Both the position numbers and the translations under genes were made by a program. From Nocardia nova NBRC 15556 (GTDB lineage: Bacteria; Actinomycetota; Actinomycetes; Mycobacteriales; Mycobacteriaceae), in NCBI RefSeq assembly GCF_001613005.1, contig NZ_BDBN01000007.1, positions 154,753 through 218,752 on the forward strand: DNA of 64,000 nt. Reading direction: 5' to 3'. The notes beneath the pieces were generated by a model. That model did no database searches and was not told the DNA's origin. It saw only the letters and a list, made by a program, of their open reading frames with translations. The stretch's first letter is position 1. The number at the start of each line of letters is the position of its first letter. This document shows positions 26,877 to 35,278 of the stretch, piece after piece.

Positions 26877-27049
26877 CGCCCGACAAGGCCGGGGCTCGGC
26901 GTTCCAACCCGTTGCGCTGCAGTTACTTTGCCCGAGGGCGCGGGCTGGTCGACAGCCGTGAAAGCCGGACGTGGGCGTCATCGAACACTGTTCGACCAGT
27001 CCCGTTTCCGCGAGAAACGTGCCACCGCAGCGTTTTTCACCCCTGAGCG

Positions 27050-27087
27050 GGGTGTCGCGCCCGGTCCGTGGACGAAACGCGACACCC
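27050..27087. terminator. Bidirectional hairpin terminator
   Basis: GGGTGTCGCG pairs perfectly with CGCGACACCC across an 18-base loop, in the gap between the convergent marR gene and the secreted-protein gene. A second small stem (GTTTCCGCGAGAAAC) lies just before it. Confidence 0.65.
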
Positions 27088-27095
27088 GCAGAGCG

Positions 27096-27812
27096 TTACT
27101 TCTGAGGGGCGGTGAGGGTGTTGTACATCTGGACCAGAGAGACCACCGCGGCGGGGCCGCCGATGGCGACCGTGCCGATCGCGGCACCGAGCGCCGCACC
27201 GGAGATGGCTCCAGCGATACAGCCTCCCGGTGCGCCGGCGAAGAACAGCGGCGGCATCAGCGCGGTGCCGACCACCGCACCGGCCACACAGCCGCCGGCG
27301 AGACCGATCGCGGTACCCAGGAGGACACCGAGGCCGGAGGCCAGGCCGACCTGGTTGGCGGCCACACCGAGCGCAGCGTTGAAGTCGTCCTGGGAGAAGA
27401 TCGGTTTCGCCTCGGGCTGCGTCGAGGCGACGGCGTCGGCAGGGTTACGACTGGGGGTGAGCGTCGCGGTGCGGCCATCGGCATCGATCTGCGCGGCGAT
27501 GGGCCAGTCCTTGTGATCGAGCCGATAGGTCAGCGGCATGCCGAAGGCGAGATTGCCGTTGCCGTCGAGCAATTCGAACTGGTTTCCGCGAGTGGTCAGG
27601 CGGCCCGCATCGGTGCGCAGCACTACCGACTGGTCGACCACGTTGGCGGTGTAGTGAATTCCGGGGGCGACGTCGGTGCTGATCGTCGCGTCGGGTTTAC
27701 CGGCCGCCGGGTCGGACGGCGACGGCGTGTCGGCGTATGCGGTACCGGCGGAGACCGTCAGCGCGGCGATCGCGATCGCGGAGGTGGCGGCGAACTTCTT
27801 CATGGTCTTCAT
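27096..27812 (-). CDS. Secreted protein of unknown function, paralog of 16323-17045
   Basis: A 238-residue precursor that starts at ATG 27812 with GAAGGA upstream. The signal peptide (MKTMKKFAATSAIAIAALT, cleavage after AYA near residue 28) is clear. The mature domain has GIHYTANVVDQSV, RGNQFELLDGNGNLA and HKDWPIAAQID, matching the protein at 16323-17045 block by block, then a Gly/Ala-rich hydrophobic C-terminal half with GGCVAGAVVG and GGCIAGAISG. The paired Gly-Gly-Cys motifs are shared, suggesting a conserved Cys pair. Function unknown. Confidence 0.82.
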   Translation of the reverse strand: MKTMKKFAATSAIAIAALTVSAGTAYADTPSPSDPAAGKPDATISTDVAPGIHYTANVVDQSVVLRTDAGRLTTRGNQFELLDGNGNLAFGMPLTYRLDHKDWPIAAQIDADGRTATLTPSRNPADAVASTQPEAKPIFSQDDFNAALGVAANQVGLASGLGVLLGTAIGLAGGCVAGAVVGTALMPPLFFAGAPGGCIAGAISGAALGAAIGTVAIGGPAAVVSLVQMYNTLTAPQK

Positions 27813-28172
27813 CAGTTGTCCTTCTTCGTGAGCACGAATGCCCACGAGTCGAAAAGTGGCGAGGGAAACGACAGTGGCGGACTATCTTTTCTGCCCGCGA
27901 GCAAAGGCCTGGCGGCGAGCAGGAAACAGCTACATGGCAATGACAGATCCCGGCCGATGATCCCGGAGGAAAACCGCCGTGCACATTCCCATCCGATAGC
28001 GCCGCATCACAATCGCAGCGATACAGATGATCAGATCGACCGCACCGAAGTAAAGTATCGAATAACCACTTGTGGGAATATTCGCCGCAGGCCACCGTCC
28101 ATTGCCCGCGATACGAATCTGTCGGTACGAGAAAGGTCGGTTGCCCAGCGGTCGCGCCGAACCGATAACCGG
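27813..28172. other. Intergenic stretch without a supported gene
   Basis: About 360 bases upstream of the secreted-protein gene. It is relatively A+T rich near 28010-28080 (for example AAAGTATCGAATAACC), which suits promoter DNA. The long open frames crossing it on the plus strand run antisense through two real genes and have unusual composition, so I reject them. Confidence 0.5.
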
Positions 28173-28715
28173 TCAGGCCGCTACCACAACCGGCAATGGG
28201 AAAGGAGGGCCGCGACGAGAAATCGCGCCCCGCAGCAGAATCGCGCCCCGCTGATCAGCGGCGTACGGCACACCGGAGAGGGGGTCGTCGAGGGCAGGGC
28301 GGGGCGAAAACGTCGACAGCAGAGTCCACACGAGCTCGGCCACCGCGCGATACAACCGCTCGGCCGCCGCAATGAGCAGGGCACACAGCATCGTGGCGGC
28401 CGCGTGCGCGGCGAGCATGATCCATCCCCCGTCGCAGCCGCTGATCTCGGATGGATGCGAAGGTCGCGGCGGCTCCGTCGATGCCGATGCCGTGTGGCCG
28501 AGCAACTGCCCCAGGGCCAGCATCCCGAACAACCGCAACCGGCCGCGGCCGGCCGAGGAACCCACTGCCGCACCGACTACGCCACTGACCAGCAACACGA
28601 GCATAAGCGCAGCAGAATTCGGAGAGTCCCCTTCGATACCGTGCGCCGCGAAAGCCACTATTCCGCATGCGACGCCGGCCACGCCACCATAAATTCGATT
28701 ACCCGGCCGCATCAT
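28173..28715 (-). CDS. Small membrane protein of unknown function
   Basis: A 180-residue protein with about four hydrophobic segments: GGVAGVACGIVAFAAHG, AALMLVLLVSGVVGAAVG, LFGMLALGQLLGHTA and AAHAAATMLCALLIAAAE. The HG, GQLLGH and LAAHAAA histidines in or near membrane helices recall small actinobacterial membrane proteins found near copper-handling genes, but no such neighbour is visible here, so I leave the function open. The C-terminal 50 residues are Pro/Arg rich and cytosolic. The ATG lies at 28715. Confidence 0.65.
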   Translation of the reverse strand: MMRPGNRIYGGVAGVACGIVAFAAHGIEGDSPNSAALMLVLLVSGVVGAAVGSSAGRGRLRLFGMLALGQLLGHTASASTEPPRPSHPSEISGCDGGWIMLAAHAAATMLCALLIAAAERLYRAVAELVWTLLSTFSPRPALDDPLSGVPYAADQRGAILLRGAISRRGPPFPLPVVVAA

Positions 28716-29247
28716 TGCATAGACCTCGCGACCGCCCTGTCCGATGACAACGACGATGTGTCGGCAACACAGACGAGCGATATTTCATCGGCGACCTTCA
28801 CCACAATCGGAACCAACCAGGCGGAACGCAAGCACTATAACCGCGAAGACGGAAAGATGAGAAATCCGAGCAGTCTCGACGGAATGCGTTTCCAGCTCAA
28901 TCGGCGAAACGTTGATCCGGACGTGAAAGTGGCGTTGGTGCGATACGTCTGTTTTTTCCGATCTGTCCTGTAAATCCCTTTATCGGCAACCGCGGACCCC
29001 GACGGAAATGATCCTGCGGCTCTCGAGTCGCGCCGCGGGCACACCAGTCGGCAGCGAGTCTTGCCAGAATGCGCCGTGAACTTGCCAGAAATCGGAAGTG
29101 TTGGCGTCTAACGTTTTTCGTGCGCCCAGGGGTGGTCGCGGCGGGCACACTGATCGCGGATCCGCAAGCAGGAGGGGAGATCCGCGCTCAGGCCGGAGCT
29201 GTAGCTTGAAGCCGTTCTTCGGCCGGCCGCGCGAAAGGGAACTTCTC
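28716..29247. other. A+T-richer intergenic region upstream of the AraC gene
   Basis: About 530 bases with no supportable gene. G+C content is visibly lower around 28740-28980 than in the flanks. It contains the promoter region of the divergent membrane-protein gene and of the AraC gene, and the direct repeat listed separately. Confidence 0.5.
29060..29090 (+). promoter_or_regulatory. Direct repeat, possible AraC binding site
   Basis: CTTGCCAGAA occurs at 29060-29069 and again at 29081-29090, exactly 21 bases apart, or two helical turns. AraC-family proteins typically bind such direct half-sites. It lies about 160 bases before the chosen start of the AraC gene. Confidence 0.45.
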
Positions 29248-30207
29248 TTGGATTCGGAGTATCAGTGGGAGGAGGAATCGTCGGCATCCGCCGAGACACT
29301 CGCCGAGCGGATGGAGTACTGGCACCACTACCTGCGGAGTCGGCAAGGGTCGGTGGGATTGGCGTTCGGCGACGACGCCGACGACTTCACCTGGTCGACC
29401 ACCGCGCAGCGAGTCGGCCGGATGCAGATCGTGCGCTTCGATTCCGATCCCGTGCACTACCGCCGCACCGGACGAGATGTGCGCAGCGACGGCGACGACA
29501 GCTACCGGTTGCTGCTACCGCTGCGCGGGGAATTCAAGTTCGCGCAGGGTTATTCCGCGGAAGTCGTCACTCCCGGAACATTGGCATTCTTCCAGTGGGG
29601 TGCGCCGCTGGTGATGCGTCAGGACGAGCCACTGCGAGCGCTGATCATGACCGTCCCGGAGACGTCGGTGGATCTCTCCCGCGCCAGGAACGCTCCCCTC
29701 GCACTCGACGGACGTCGGCCCTTGGTGCGATCGCTGGTGCGCCAGATCGGTGAGCTTCACGCCGGTCACGGAGACTGGACCGCAGTGGATTTCGCGGTCG
29801 CGTACTCCAGCGCCCTCGTGTTGCTCGACGGTGTGCTCAACCACGATCACACGCACGTCGCTGGGGGCGGAAAATACGCGAATCTGGCTGCCCGTGCACG
29901 CGAGATCATGGAAATACACTGCGGTGACAGCAGACTGACCCCGGACGCCGTCGCCGGCCTGTGCGGTTGCTCGCGCCGGACGCTGCACAGCGCCCTCACC
30001 GAGGCGACCGGTCTGGCCCCGGCGGCACTGCTGCGCACGATTCGTCTCGACCGCGCGCGGCAGCGCTTGTCGTCTCCCCTGCCGGTGGACATGGACACGG
30101 TCGCGCACCACACCGGGTTCACCACCACACGCCGGTTCCGCGAAGCCTTCCAGCGCCGGTACGGCCGGAGCCCGGAGCAGATGCGCGCCGAGCTGTACGG
30201 GTCGTAG
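29248..30207 (+). CDS. AraC-family transcriptional regulator
   Basis: The C-terminal 100 residues contain the double helix-turn-helix of AraC proteins (LTPDAVAGLCGCSRRTLHSAL and VAHHTGFTTTRRFREAFQRRYGRSP in sequence). The N-terminal 200 residues form a cupin-like sensing region with LLLPLRGEFKFAQG. I chose TTG 29248, which has AAAGGGA eight bases upstream and gives 319 residues, a usual family length; the frame is open 50 codons further upstream without conserved sequence. The target is unknown. Confidence 0.82.
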   Translation: MDSEYQWEEESSASAETLAERMEYWHHYLRSRQGSVGLAFGDDADDFTWSTTAQRVGRMQIVRFDSDPVHYRRTGRDVRSDGDDSYRLLLPLRGEFKFAQGYSAEVVTPGTLAFFQWGAPLVMRQDEPLRALIMTVPETSVDLSRARNAPLALDGRRPLVRSLVRQIGELHAGHGDWTAVDFAVAYSSALVLLDGVLNHDHTHVAGGGKYANLAARAREIMEIHCGDSRLTPDAVAGLCGCSRRTLHSALTEATGLAPAALLRTIRLDRARQRLSSPLPVDMDTVAHHTGFTTTRRFREAFQRRYGRSPEQMRAELYGS

Positions 30208-30284
30208 CGGAGTCCCGCGGCGCAAGCCGTGTCGTCACCCGAAACCCTTGACCTGCAGCGGGGTTGAGGTATCACACTGGGGCG

Positions 30285-30698
30285 GTGACCGACTATCTGC
30301 TGCGCCCGATCGGATCCGTCGAATCCGAACTCACGGACCTCGCTACCGCACCGCGCCAGCCCGACGAAGGCGCCCCGCCGGCCTGGATCGTGCTCGACGA
30401 CCGCTACGCCGAGGCGCTGGAGGGCCTCGAGCCCGGGATGGACCTCGTGCTGCTGACCTGGCTCGACCGCGCCGACCGGGACACCCTGACCCTCCATCCC
30501 CGGGGCGACACGAGCCGTCCGCTCAGCGGGGTGTTCAGCACGCGCGCACCACACCGCCCGAACCCGATCGGGCTGCACGAGGTCCGGATCCTCTCCATCT
30601 CCGGCGCCCGGATCCGCGTCGCTCACCTGGAAGCCTTCGACGGCACCCCGGTCCTCGACATCAAGCCCGTGCTCGCGGCGTCCGCGGCGAACCGGTGA
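30285..30698 (+). CDS. trmO: tRNA (adenine-N6)-methyltransferase TrmO
   Basis: The 137-residue protein is a complete TsaA/TrmO beta-barrel: RPIGSVES at the N-terminus and the family signature STRAPHRPNPIGLH near residue 85, then VLDIKPVL at the end. TrmO uses S-adenosylmethionine to methylate the N6 of t6A37 in tRNA-Thr. I chose GTG 30285, where the conserved domain begins. It is convergent with the NDH-2-like gene. Confidence 0.9.
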   Translation: MTDYLLRPIGSVESELTDLATAPRQPDEGAPPAWIVLDDRYAEALEGLEPGMDLVLLTWLDRADRDTLTLHPRGDTSRPLSGVFSTRAPHRPNPIGLHEVRILSISGARIRVAHLEAFDGTPVLDIKPVLAASAANR

Positions 30699-30717
30699 GA
30701 GGAGATACGCCCTGCGG

Positions 30718-32079
30718 TCAGTCGTTGTCGCAGAGCGCTTTCAAGGTCCGCGGGACTTCCTCGGCCGGTAGATAGCATCCGGTCTGCTCGAAACCGCCGA
30801 TCGTGTGGATGCTGTAGTCGCCGTAGCCGATACGGAGGAAGTCGTCGCCGCTGAGGCCGTGCACGGTCCAGTCGAAGGCCACCCGGGCCCGGGCGACGAG
30901 GGTGCGCAGCGCCATCAGGTGATAGCCGCGCGTGACGAATTGTGCTGGGATGCCGCGCAATCCGATCTTCAGCGGGCGCGCCACCGCATCGGCGCCGCCG
31001 AGGTCGACCACCAACCCGAGGTCCTGGTGCCGGTACGGCGTCGGCCGCTCGCCACGAAGCGCGGCCACCAGATTCTTGCCGAGGTGACGTCCCTGCCGCA
31101 TGGCGTGCTGCGCGGTGGGAGCGCACACCGCGCCCGCACCGGCGGTCAGATCGGGTACCGCGGCCGCATCGCCGCAGGCCCATACACCGGTGAGCCCCGG
31201 CACGGTGAAATCGGCTGCCGCGACGATGCGGCCCTTCTCCGTCGCCGCACCGAGGTGTCCGGCGAGAGGGCTGGGGACCACACCGGCGGTCCACAGCACC
31301 GTCCGCGTCGGGATGAACCGGCCGTTGGTGAGCTGAACCCCGTGGGCGGTAACCTCTTTCGCCGACGTACCGGTGATGAGTTCGATGCCGCGTTCGGCCA
31401 GATTCCGTTTGGCCTGTTCCCCCAGTCGCTGCCCGAGTTCGGGCATGATCCGATCGCCGTGGGTGACCAGATGCCAGCGCACCATGCCGGATTCCAGCTT
31501 CGGGAAATACCGGCGCGCGGCGGCCCGGGTGACCTTGTTGAGCACCGCCGCGGTCTCGGTACCGGCGTAACCGGCGCCGATGGTGACGAAGTTCAGCCGC
31601 TCCCGGTCTTCCTCCTCGCCGCCGCGCACGGCGGCGACATCCAACTGCTGCAGGACGTGGTCACGCAGGAACATGGCCTCGGCGAGCGTCTTCATCCCGA
31701 ATCCGTACTCGTCCAGTCCGGGCACATCGAGGACGCGAGTGATACTGCCCGGCACCAGCACCAGATGGTCGTAGTCGAGAGCGCTGTCGGCGCCGGCGGA
31801 TCCGCGCACGACGACCTGCCGGGTATCCGGATGCACCCCGATCGCCATCCCCGGCACCACCTCGGTGCGGCGCAACACCCGCCGCAGCGACACCGTGATC
31901 GATCGCGGATTCAGCACACCCGAGGCGACCTGCGGCAGCAGCGGCAGATAGAGCAGCCCCGCATCCGGTGTCACGAGTTGGATGAACGCCTCGTCGGAGC
32001 TGAGATGACGTTCCAGGTAACGGGCACATTCGACGCCGGAGAAACCACCGCCGATGATCACGATCTTCGCGGGACTCAC
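30718..32079 (-). CDS. NDH-2-like NAD(P)/FAD-dependent oxidoreductase
   Basis: The 453-residue protein has the FAD fingerprint IIGGGFSGVECARYL, the second nucleotide-binding site VTIGAGYAGTETAAVL, and VWACGDAAAVPD before the C-terminus. Order and length agree with type II NADH dehydrogenases, which pass electrons from NADH to menaquinone without pumping protons. The C-terminal part is moderately hydrophobic (FVTRGYHLMALRTL), as expected for membrane attachment. A different quinone or sulfide substrate cannot be excluded. The TetR gene lies 131 bases upstream on the same strand. Confidence 0.82.
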   Translation of the reverse strand: MSPAKIVIIGGGFSGVECARYLERHLSSDEAFIQLVTPDAGLLYLPLLPQVASGVLNPRSITVSLRRVLRRTEVVPGMAIGVHPDTRQVVVRGSAGADSALDYDHLVLVPGSITRVLDVPGLDEYGFGMKTLAEAMFLRDHVLQQLDVAAVRGGEEEDRERLNFVTIGAGYAGTETAAVLNKVTRAAARRYFPKLESGMVRWHLVTHGDRIMPELGQRLGEQAKRNLAERGIELITGTSAKEVTAHGVQLTNGRFIPTRTVLWTAGVVPSPLAGHLGAATEKGRIVAAADFTVPGLTGVWACGDAAAVPDLTAGAGAVCAPTAQHAMRQGRHLGKNLVAALRGERPTPYRHQDLGLVVDLGGADAVARPLKIGLRGIPAQFVTRGYHLMALRTLVARARVAFDWTVHGLSGDDFLRIGYGDYSIHTIGGFEQTGCYLPAEEVPRTLKALCDND

Positions 32080-32209
32080 GAATTCACTCTACTGATCGCG
32101 ACCGAAGACGCAGGCCGCGTTCGGCGGCCGGGCCGATGCGGTGGCAGCGGCGAAAGTCGAATCGGCCCAAGGCATCAGCGGCACCGGATAGTTGCCAGTG
32201 GTTCGCCCG

Positions 32210-32860
32210 CTATGCCGTGGCGTCCGGAACCGGGAACTGGCCGGGGTTGCGGGCCGAATGCTTCGGCGCCAATTGCACGCCGGCGAGTCCGGTCCAGCAC
32301 AGACTGGCGGTCGTGGCGATGGCCTCGTGTTTGGGCAGGGGTTTGCCGGTGGCCACCCAGTCCCGCGCGCACGACTGAGCGATGGCGACCAGCTCGGCCG
32401 TGATCAGCCAGCCGTGCTCGGCGCGCGGTAGCGGATGCGGTGCCAGCGCCTGCGCGAGCGTGTCGATACAGATGGTGGCGGCCTGATGGGCGATGCGTTG
32501 CGCCGACGGTTCGTCGGCCACGGCGGCGCCGGCCAGCAGAGCCGCACTGCGTGGCCGGGTGTCGGCGAAGTCGAACACCGCTGCTACCGACGCCTCCACG
32601 ATCGATCGCATGCCCTCGGCGGGTTCGAGTGCGGCGGTGAGCGTCTCCTCCAGTTCCTGCATCGCCTCGTGCAGAACGGCCAGATACAGTTCCAGCTTGC
32701 TCGAGAACGACTTGTACAGGACCGGCTTGCTGATCCCGGCCCGGCAGGCGATCTCCTCCATGCCCGCGGCCCGATACCCACACGCGGCGAACAAACCCCC
32801 CGCCGCGGCCAGGATCACCCGCCGACGCCGCTGCCTGGCCTGCGTCATCTGTCTGTCCAC
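32210..32860 (-). CDS. TetR-family regulator
   Basis: The 216-residue protein has an N-terminal helix-turn-helix (FAACGYRAAGMEEIACRAG, then SKPVLYKSFSSKLEL). GTG 32860 has GAGGAGG upstream; ATG 32848 is a downstream alternative. It is upstream of, and co-directional with, the NDH-2-like gene and might regulate it. Confidence 0.83.
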   Translation of the reverse strand: MDRQMTQARQRRRRVILAAAGGLFAACGYRAAGMEEIACRAGISKPVLYKSFSSKLELYLAVLHEAMQELEETLTAALEPAEGMRSIVEASVAAVFDFADTRPRSAALLAGAAVADEPSAQRIAHQAATICIDTLAQALAPHPLPRAEHGWLITAELVAIAQSCARDWVATGKPLPKHEAIATTASLCWTGLAGVQLAPKHSARNPGQFPVPDATA

Positions 32861-33063
32861 CTGGCACCTCCTCCGCTCACGGTACCGACGCCCGGGTCCG
32901 CCACAACCGCCGCCCGCACGATCGGCGGATTACCGCGTGCCGCATTCGGGTCGCTCACCGGCCGATTGCCGGGTGGGCGGCGGACGCATGTAACCTTTCC
33001 TCCCAGGAACTCGCACCTGAGGCGGGTTCACCCCAGCCTGGTGTGGTCAGAAGGGAGATACCG

Positions 33064-33138
33064 ATGGGTAAGCGTGGGCGTAAGAAGCGCAGCCGCCGTA
33101 AGAATGCGGCCAACCACGGCAAGCGGCCCAACTCCTGA
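33064..33138 (+). CDS. Large-subunit ribosomal protein bL37 (24 residues)
   Basis: A 24-codon gene starts at ATG 33064, with AAGGGAG eight bases upstream, and ends at TGA 33138. The protein begins MGKRGRKKRSRRK and ends ANHGKRPNS, with 12 Arg/Lys residues. This matches the tiny bL37 protein seen in mycobacterial 50S structures, whose ends (KRGRKKR and ANHGKRPN) are the same. Many pipelines miss it because of its length. A perfect 16-bp hairpin follows at 33198. Confidence 0.9.
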   Translation: MGKRGRKKRSRRKNAANHGKRPNS

Positions 33139-33197
33139 GCCGTTGCGCCGTGCGCCCCGGGACCGCCCAGCGGACTCGGTGCACTGCTGAAGACGAC

Positions 33198-33232
33198 AAT
33201 GCGGCACGCCATCACGGATGGCGTGCCGCATT
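33198..33232. terminator. Perfect 16-bp hairpin, bidirectional terminator
   Basis: AATGCGGCACGCCATC pairs with its exact complement across a 3-base loop. It lies between the convergent bL37 and rshA genes and can serve both. Confidence 0.8.
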
Positions 33233-33243
33233 CGCGTTTCCGG

Positions 33244-33558
33244 TCAGGACTCGCGTTCGACCCGGGTTTCGGTGACGGTGATCGACCGCCGGATGTCGAG
33301 AGTGAGCCGCTCGCGCAGCGATTCGGGGGCACGGTCCCCACCGCATTTGCGGCTCAGCAGGCGCTTGAGCTTCTCCTCCAGACCGTATGCCTCGATACAC
33401 GGCGAGCAATGGTCCATGTGGTGCTGCAATCGCGCCCGCGTGGCATCGTCGCATTCACCGTCGAGAATCAGCCAGACGTCGGTGAGAACCGCCGAACAGT
33501 CCAGTTCCATCTCGTCCCCGGCGCCCCGATCCTCGTGCTCGTGCCCACTGGTGCTCAC
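33244..33558 (-). CDS. rshA: Anti-sigma factor RshA (zinc-binding, redox sensitive)
   Basis: A 104-residue ZAS-type anti-sigma factor. The HHMDHCSPC segment supplies the His-x3-Cys-x2-Cys zinc/disulfide switch; an earlier Cys (ELDCSAV) may be the fourth ligand. In the family, reduced RshA/RsrA holds SigH inactive and oxidation releases it. The gene overlaps the sigH stop (ATGA, 33555-33558), so the two are translated in fixed ratio. Confidence 0.93.
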   Translation of the reverse strand: MSTSGHEHEDRGAGDEMELDCSAVLTDVWLILDGECDDATRARLQHHMDHCSPCIEAYGLEEKLKRLLSRKCGGDRAPESLRERLTLDIRRSITVTETRVERES

Positions 33559-34484
33559 TGGGTTACCTCCTGACGCGCCCCGTTGCCCGTTCGGTTCCGG
33601 TCGAACCCCCGCTCGTGCGCGACATCGGCCAACAGCCCCTTGAGCTGTTTGCGCCCGCGGTGCAGCCGGGACATGACGGTGCCGATCGGAGTCCCCATGA
33701 TGTCGGCAATCTCCTTGTAGGGGAAGCCCTCCACGTCGGCGTAGTACACCGCCATCCGGAATTCCTCCGGCAGCGACTGCAGTGCCGCCTTGATGTCGTC
33801 GTCGGGCAGCGCCTCCAGCGCCTCCATCTCCGCCGAGCGCAGACCGGTGGAGGTGTGCTCGGCCGTCGCGGCGAGCTGCCAGTCGGTGATCTCGTCGGTG
33901 GGGTACTGCGCGGGCTGGCGCTGCTTCTTGCGATACGAGTTGATGTAGGTGTTGGTCAGGATCCGATACAGCCAGGCCCGCAGGTTGGTGCCCTCCCGGA
34001 AGGACCGGAAACCCTGATAGGCCTTGGCGAAGGTCTCCTGCACCAGATCCTCGGCGTCGGCCGGGTTGCGGGTCATCCGCAGGGCCGCACCGTAGAGCTG
34101 ATCCAGCAGCGGCAGCGCGTCCCGCTCGAAGCGCCGCGCGAGTTCGGCCTCGTCGGCCGTGGAACGCACGGTCGAATCGTCGTCGCTGTCCGCGTCCTCG
34201 GCGTCGCGAGCGTCGGAATCCTCGGACGTGAGGTCGTCGTCCACCGGGTCGTCGGGGATCTCGATATCCTCCGGTCGGGAACCGCCCGCGGTGTCACCGC
34301 GGGGGCGATCGGCCGCCAGTTCGTCGTCGCTCGTCACGGAAGTCCCTTCGGTCGCCGTAGCATCTGAATCTACCGCGCGCGAGGGTCGCCGATCGAACCC
34401 GGTGTCCGGGATCATGATGTCGATCAGCGGGTACGACAGCGAGTCGCCGGTCGTTACCGGGCGTTCGTCGACGAGGACGGTCAC
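33555..34484 (-). CDS. sigH: ECF sigma factor SigH (SigR type)
   Basis: Region 2 is readable as [20 protein letters not shown] through [20 protein letters not shown], and region 4 as [20 protein letters not shown] through [15 protein letters not shown]. It directs the thiol-oxidative stress response. I chose GTG 34484 because AAGGAG lies six bases upstream; ATG 34490 directly abuts that ribosome site. About 110 residues of acidic, low-complexity sequence (Asp/Glu/Ser rich) precede region 2, longer than I expect for the family. The gene starts downstream of a SigH-type promoter at 34557-34583. Confidence 0.9.
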   Translation of the reverse strand: MTVLVDERPVTTGDSLSYPLIDIMIPDTGFDRRPSRAVDSDATATEGTSVTSDDELAADRPRGDTAGGSRPEDIEIPDDPVDDDLTSEDSDARDAEDADSDDDSTVRSTADEAELARRFERDALPLLDQLYGAALRMTRNPADAEDLVQETFAKAYQGFRSFREGTNLRAWLYRILTNTYINSYRKKQRQPAQYPTDEITDWQLAATAEHTSTGLRSAEMEALEALPDDDIKAALQSLPEEFRMAVYYADVEGFPYKEIADIMGTPIGTVMSRLHRGRKQLKGLLADVAHERGFDRNRTGNGARQEVTQ

Positions 34485-34556
34485 CGGCATCTCCTTCGAA
34501 CTTTTCCGATCTCGAGCGGCTGCGAAGGCAGCTGCGCTGTGCTGGCGGAACAGTGC

Positions 34557-34583
34557 AACATGCGGGGCCTCCACTGTGTTCCC
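34557..34583 (-). promoter_or_regulatory. SigH/SigR-type promoter of sigH (autoregulation)
   Basis: On the minus strand GGGAAC (-35) is followed after 18 bases by GTT (-10), the SigR/SigH consensus spacing. It lies about 70 bases upstream of the sigH start. It shows that the upstream part of the open frame (to 34574) cannot be coding, and it predicts positive autoregulation. Confidence 0.75.
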
Positions 34584-34649
34584 ACGGCCGCGTCACACCC
34601 GGCGAAACGCGATTGCCGGGGATGAACCGGCGCCGCTAGGGTGGCCGGC

Positions 34650-35138
34650 ATGGCCGCATCGACACCCGCGATCCGGGCGCTGACCCAGGCGAAGGTGCCC
34701 CATGCGGTGCATTCCTATCCCCACGATCCGCGCAACGATTCCTACGGCGACGAGGCCGTCACCGCCCTGTCGGAGCGGGTGGGTGTGACGGCCGCGCAGA
34801 TCTTCAAGACGCTGATCATCGAACTGTCGACCGGCACCCCCGCGGTCGCGGTGCTTCCGGTTCCGCACTCGCTGGCGTTGAAGGCGGCGGCCGCGGCTCT
34901 GGGCGCGCCCAAGGCGGCCATGGCCGACAAGGCGAAGGCCCAGCGCGTCACCGGTTACGTGCTGGGCGGCGTGTCGCCGCTGGGGCAGAAGCGCGCACTC
35001 CCCACCGTGGTGGACGAATCCGCCCTGAGCTGGGATCGCATCCTCGTGAGCGCCGGGAAGCGCGGCCTCGAGATCGAACTCGCGCCCGCGGAGTTGATCC
35101 GGTTGACCGGCGCGGTCACAGCGCCTGTCATCGCCTGA
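34650..35138 (+). CDS. ybaK: YbaK-family Cys-tRNA(Pro)/Cys-tRNA(Cys) deacylase
   Basis: A 162-residue editing-domain protein with HSYPHDP, AAQIFKTLI, the block AAAALGAPKAAMADK, TGYVLGGVSPLGQK and RGLEIELAP, the standard YbaK/EbsC order. It removes Cys wrongly loaded on tRNA. ATG 34650 has AGGGTGG upstream. It is divergent from sigH. Confidence 0.92.
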   Translation: MAASTPAIRALTQAKVPHAVHSYPHDPRNDSYGDEAVTALSERVGVTAAQIFKTLIIELSTGTPAVAVLPVPHSLALKAAAAALGAPKAAMADKAKAQRVTGYVLGGVSPLGQKRALPTVVDESALSWDRILVSAGKRGLEIELAPAELIRLTGAVTAPVIA

Positions 35139-35191
35139 TTTCTCGCATTCGCCGAGATCCGACCACCCTCATCGGAAATATTTGTGTGTAA

Positions 35192-35201
35192 CAACTAGTT
35201 G
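35192..35201. promoter_or_regulatory. Palindrome upstream of the marR-efflux operon
   Basis: The perfect palindrome CAACTAGTTG lies in an A+T-rich stretch (35170-35230) that also holds AATAGTTGATTG and CAAGTAGTT, so TAGTT half-sites occur several times. It is a plausible binding region for the MarR protein encoded at 35279. Confidence 0.4.
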
Positions 35202-35278
35202 GTGTATACAAATAGTTGATTGATGCAAGTAGTTTTCGGCCCGGTATGCGGCCGATCGGGTGGAAACGGAGGTCCGAC

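Noticed and set aside
26928..28973. A 681-codon plus-strand open frame
   Set aside because: It runs antisense through the secreted-protein and membrane-protein genes, is Arg/Gly/His rich without domains, and has no ribosome site. It is a high-GC shadow frame.
28835..29044. A 69-codon minus-strand frame in the A+T-rich gap
   Set aside because: No ribosome site, no recognisable sequence, and composition like intergenic DNA.
34485..34574. Longer sigH start at 34574
   Set aside because: This codon lies inside the spacer of the SigH-type promoter at 34557-34583, so it would not be in the transcript from that promoter.
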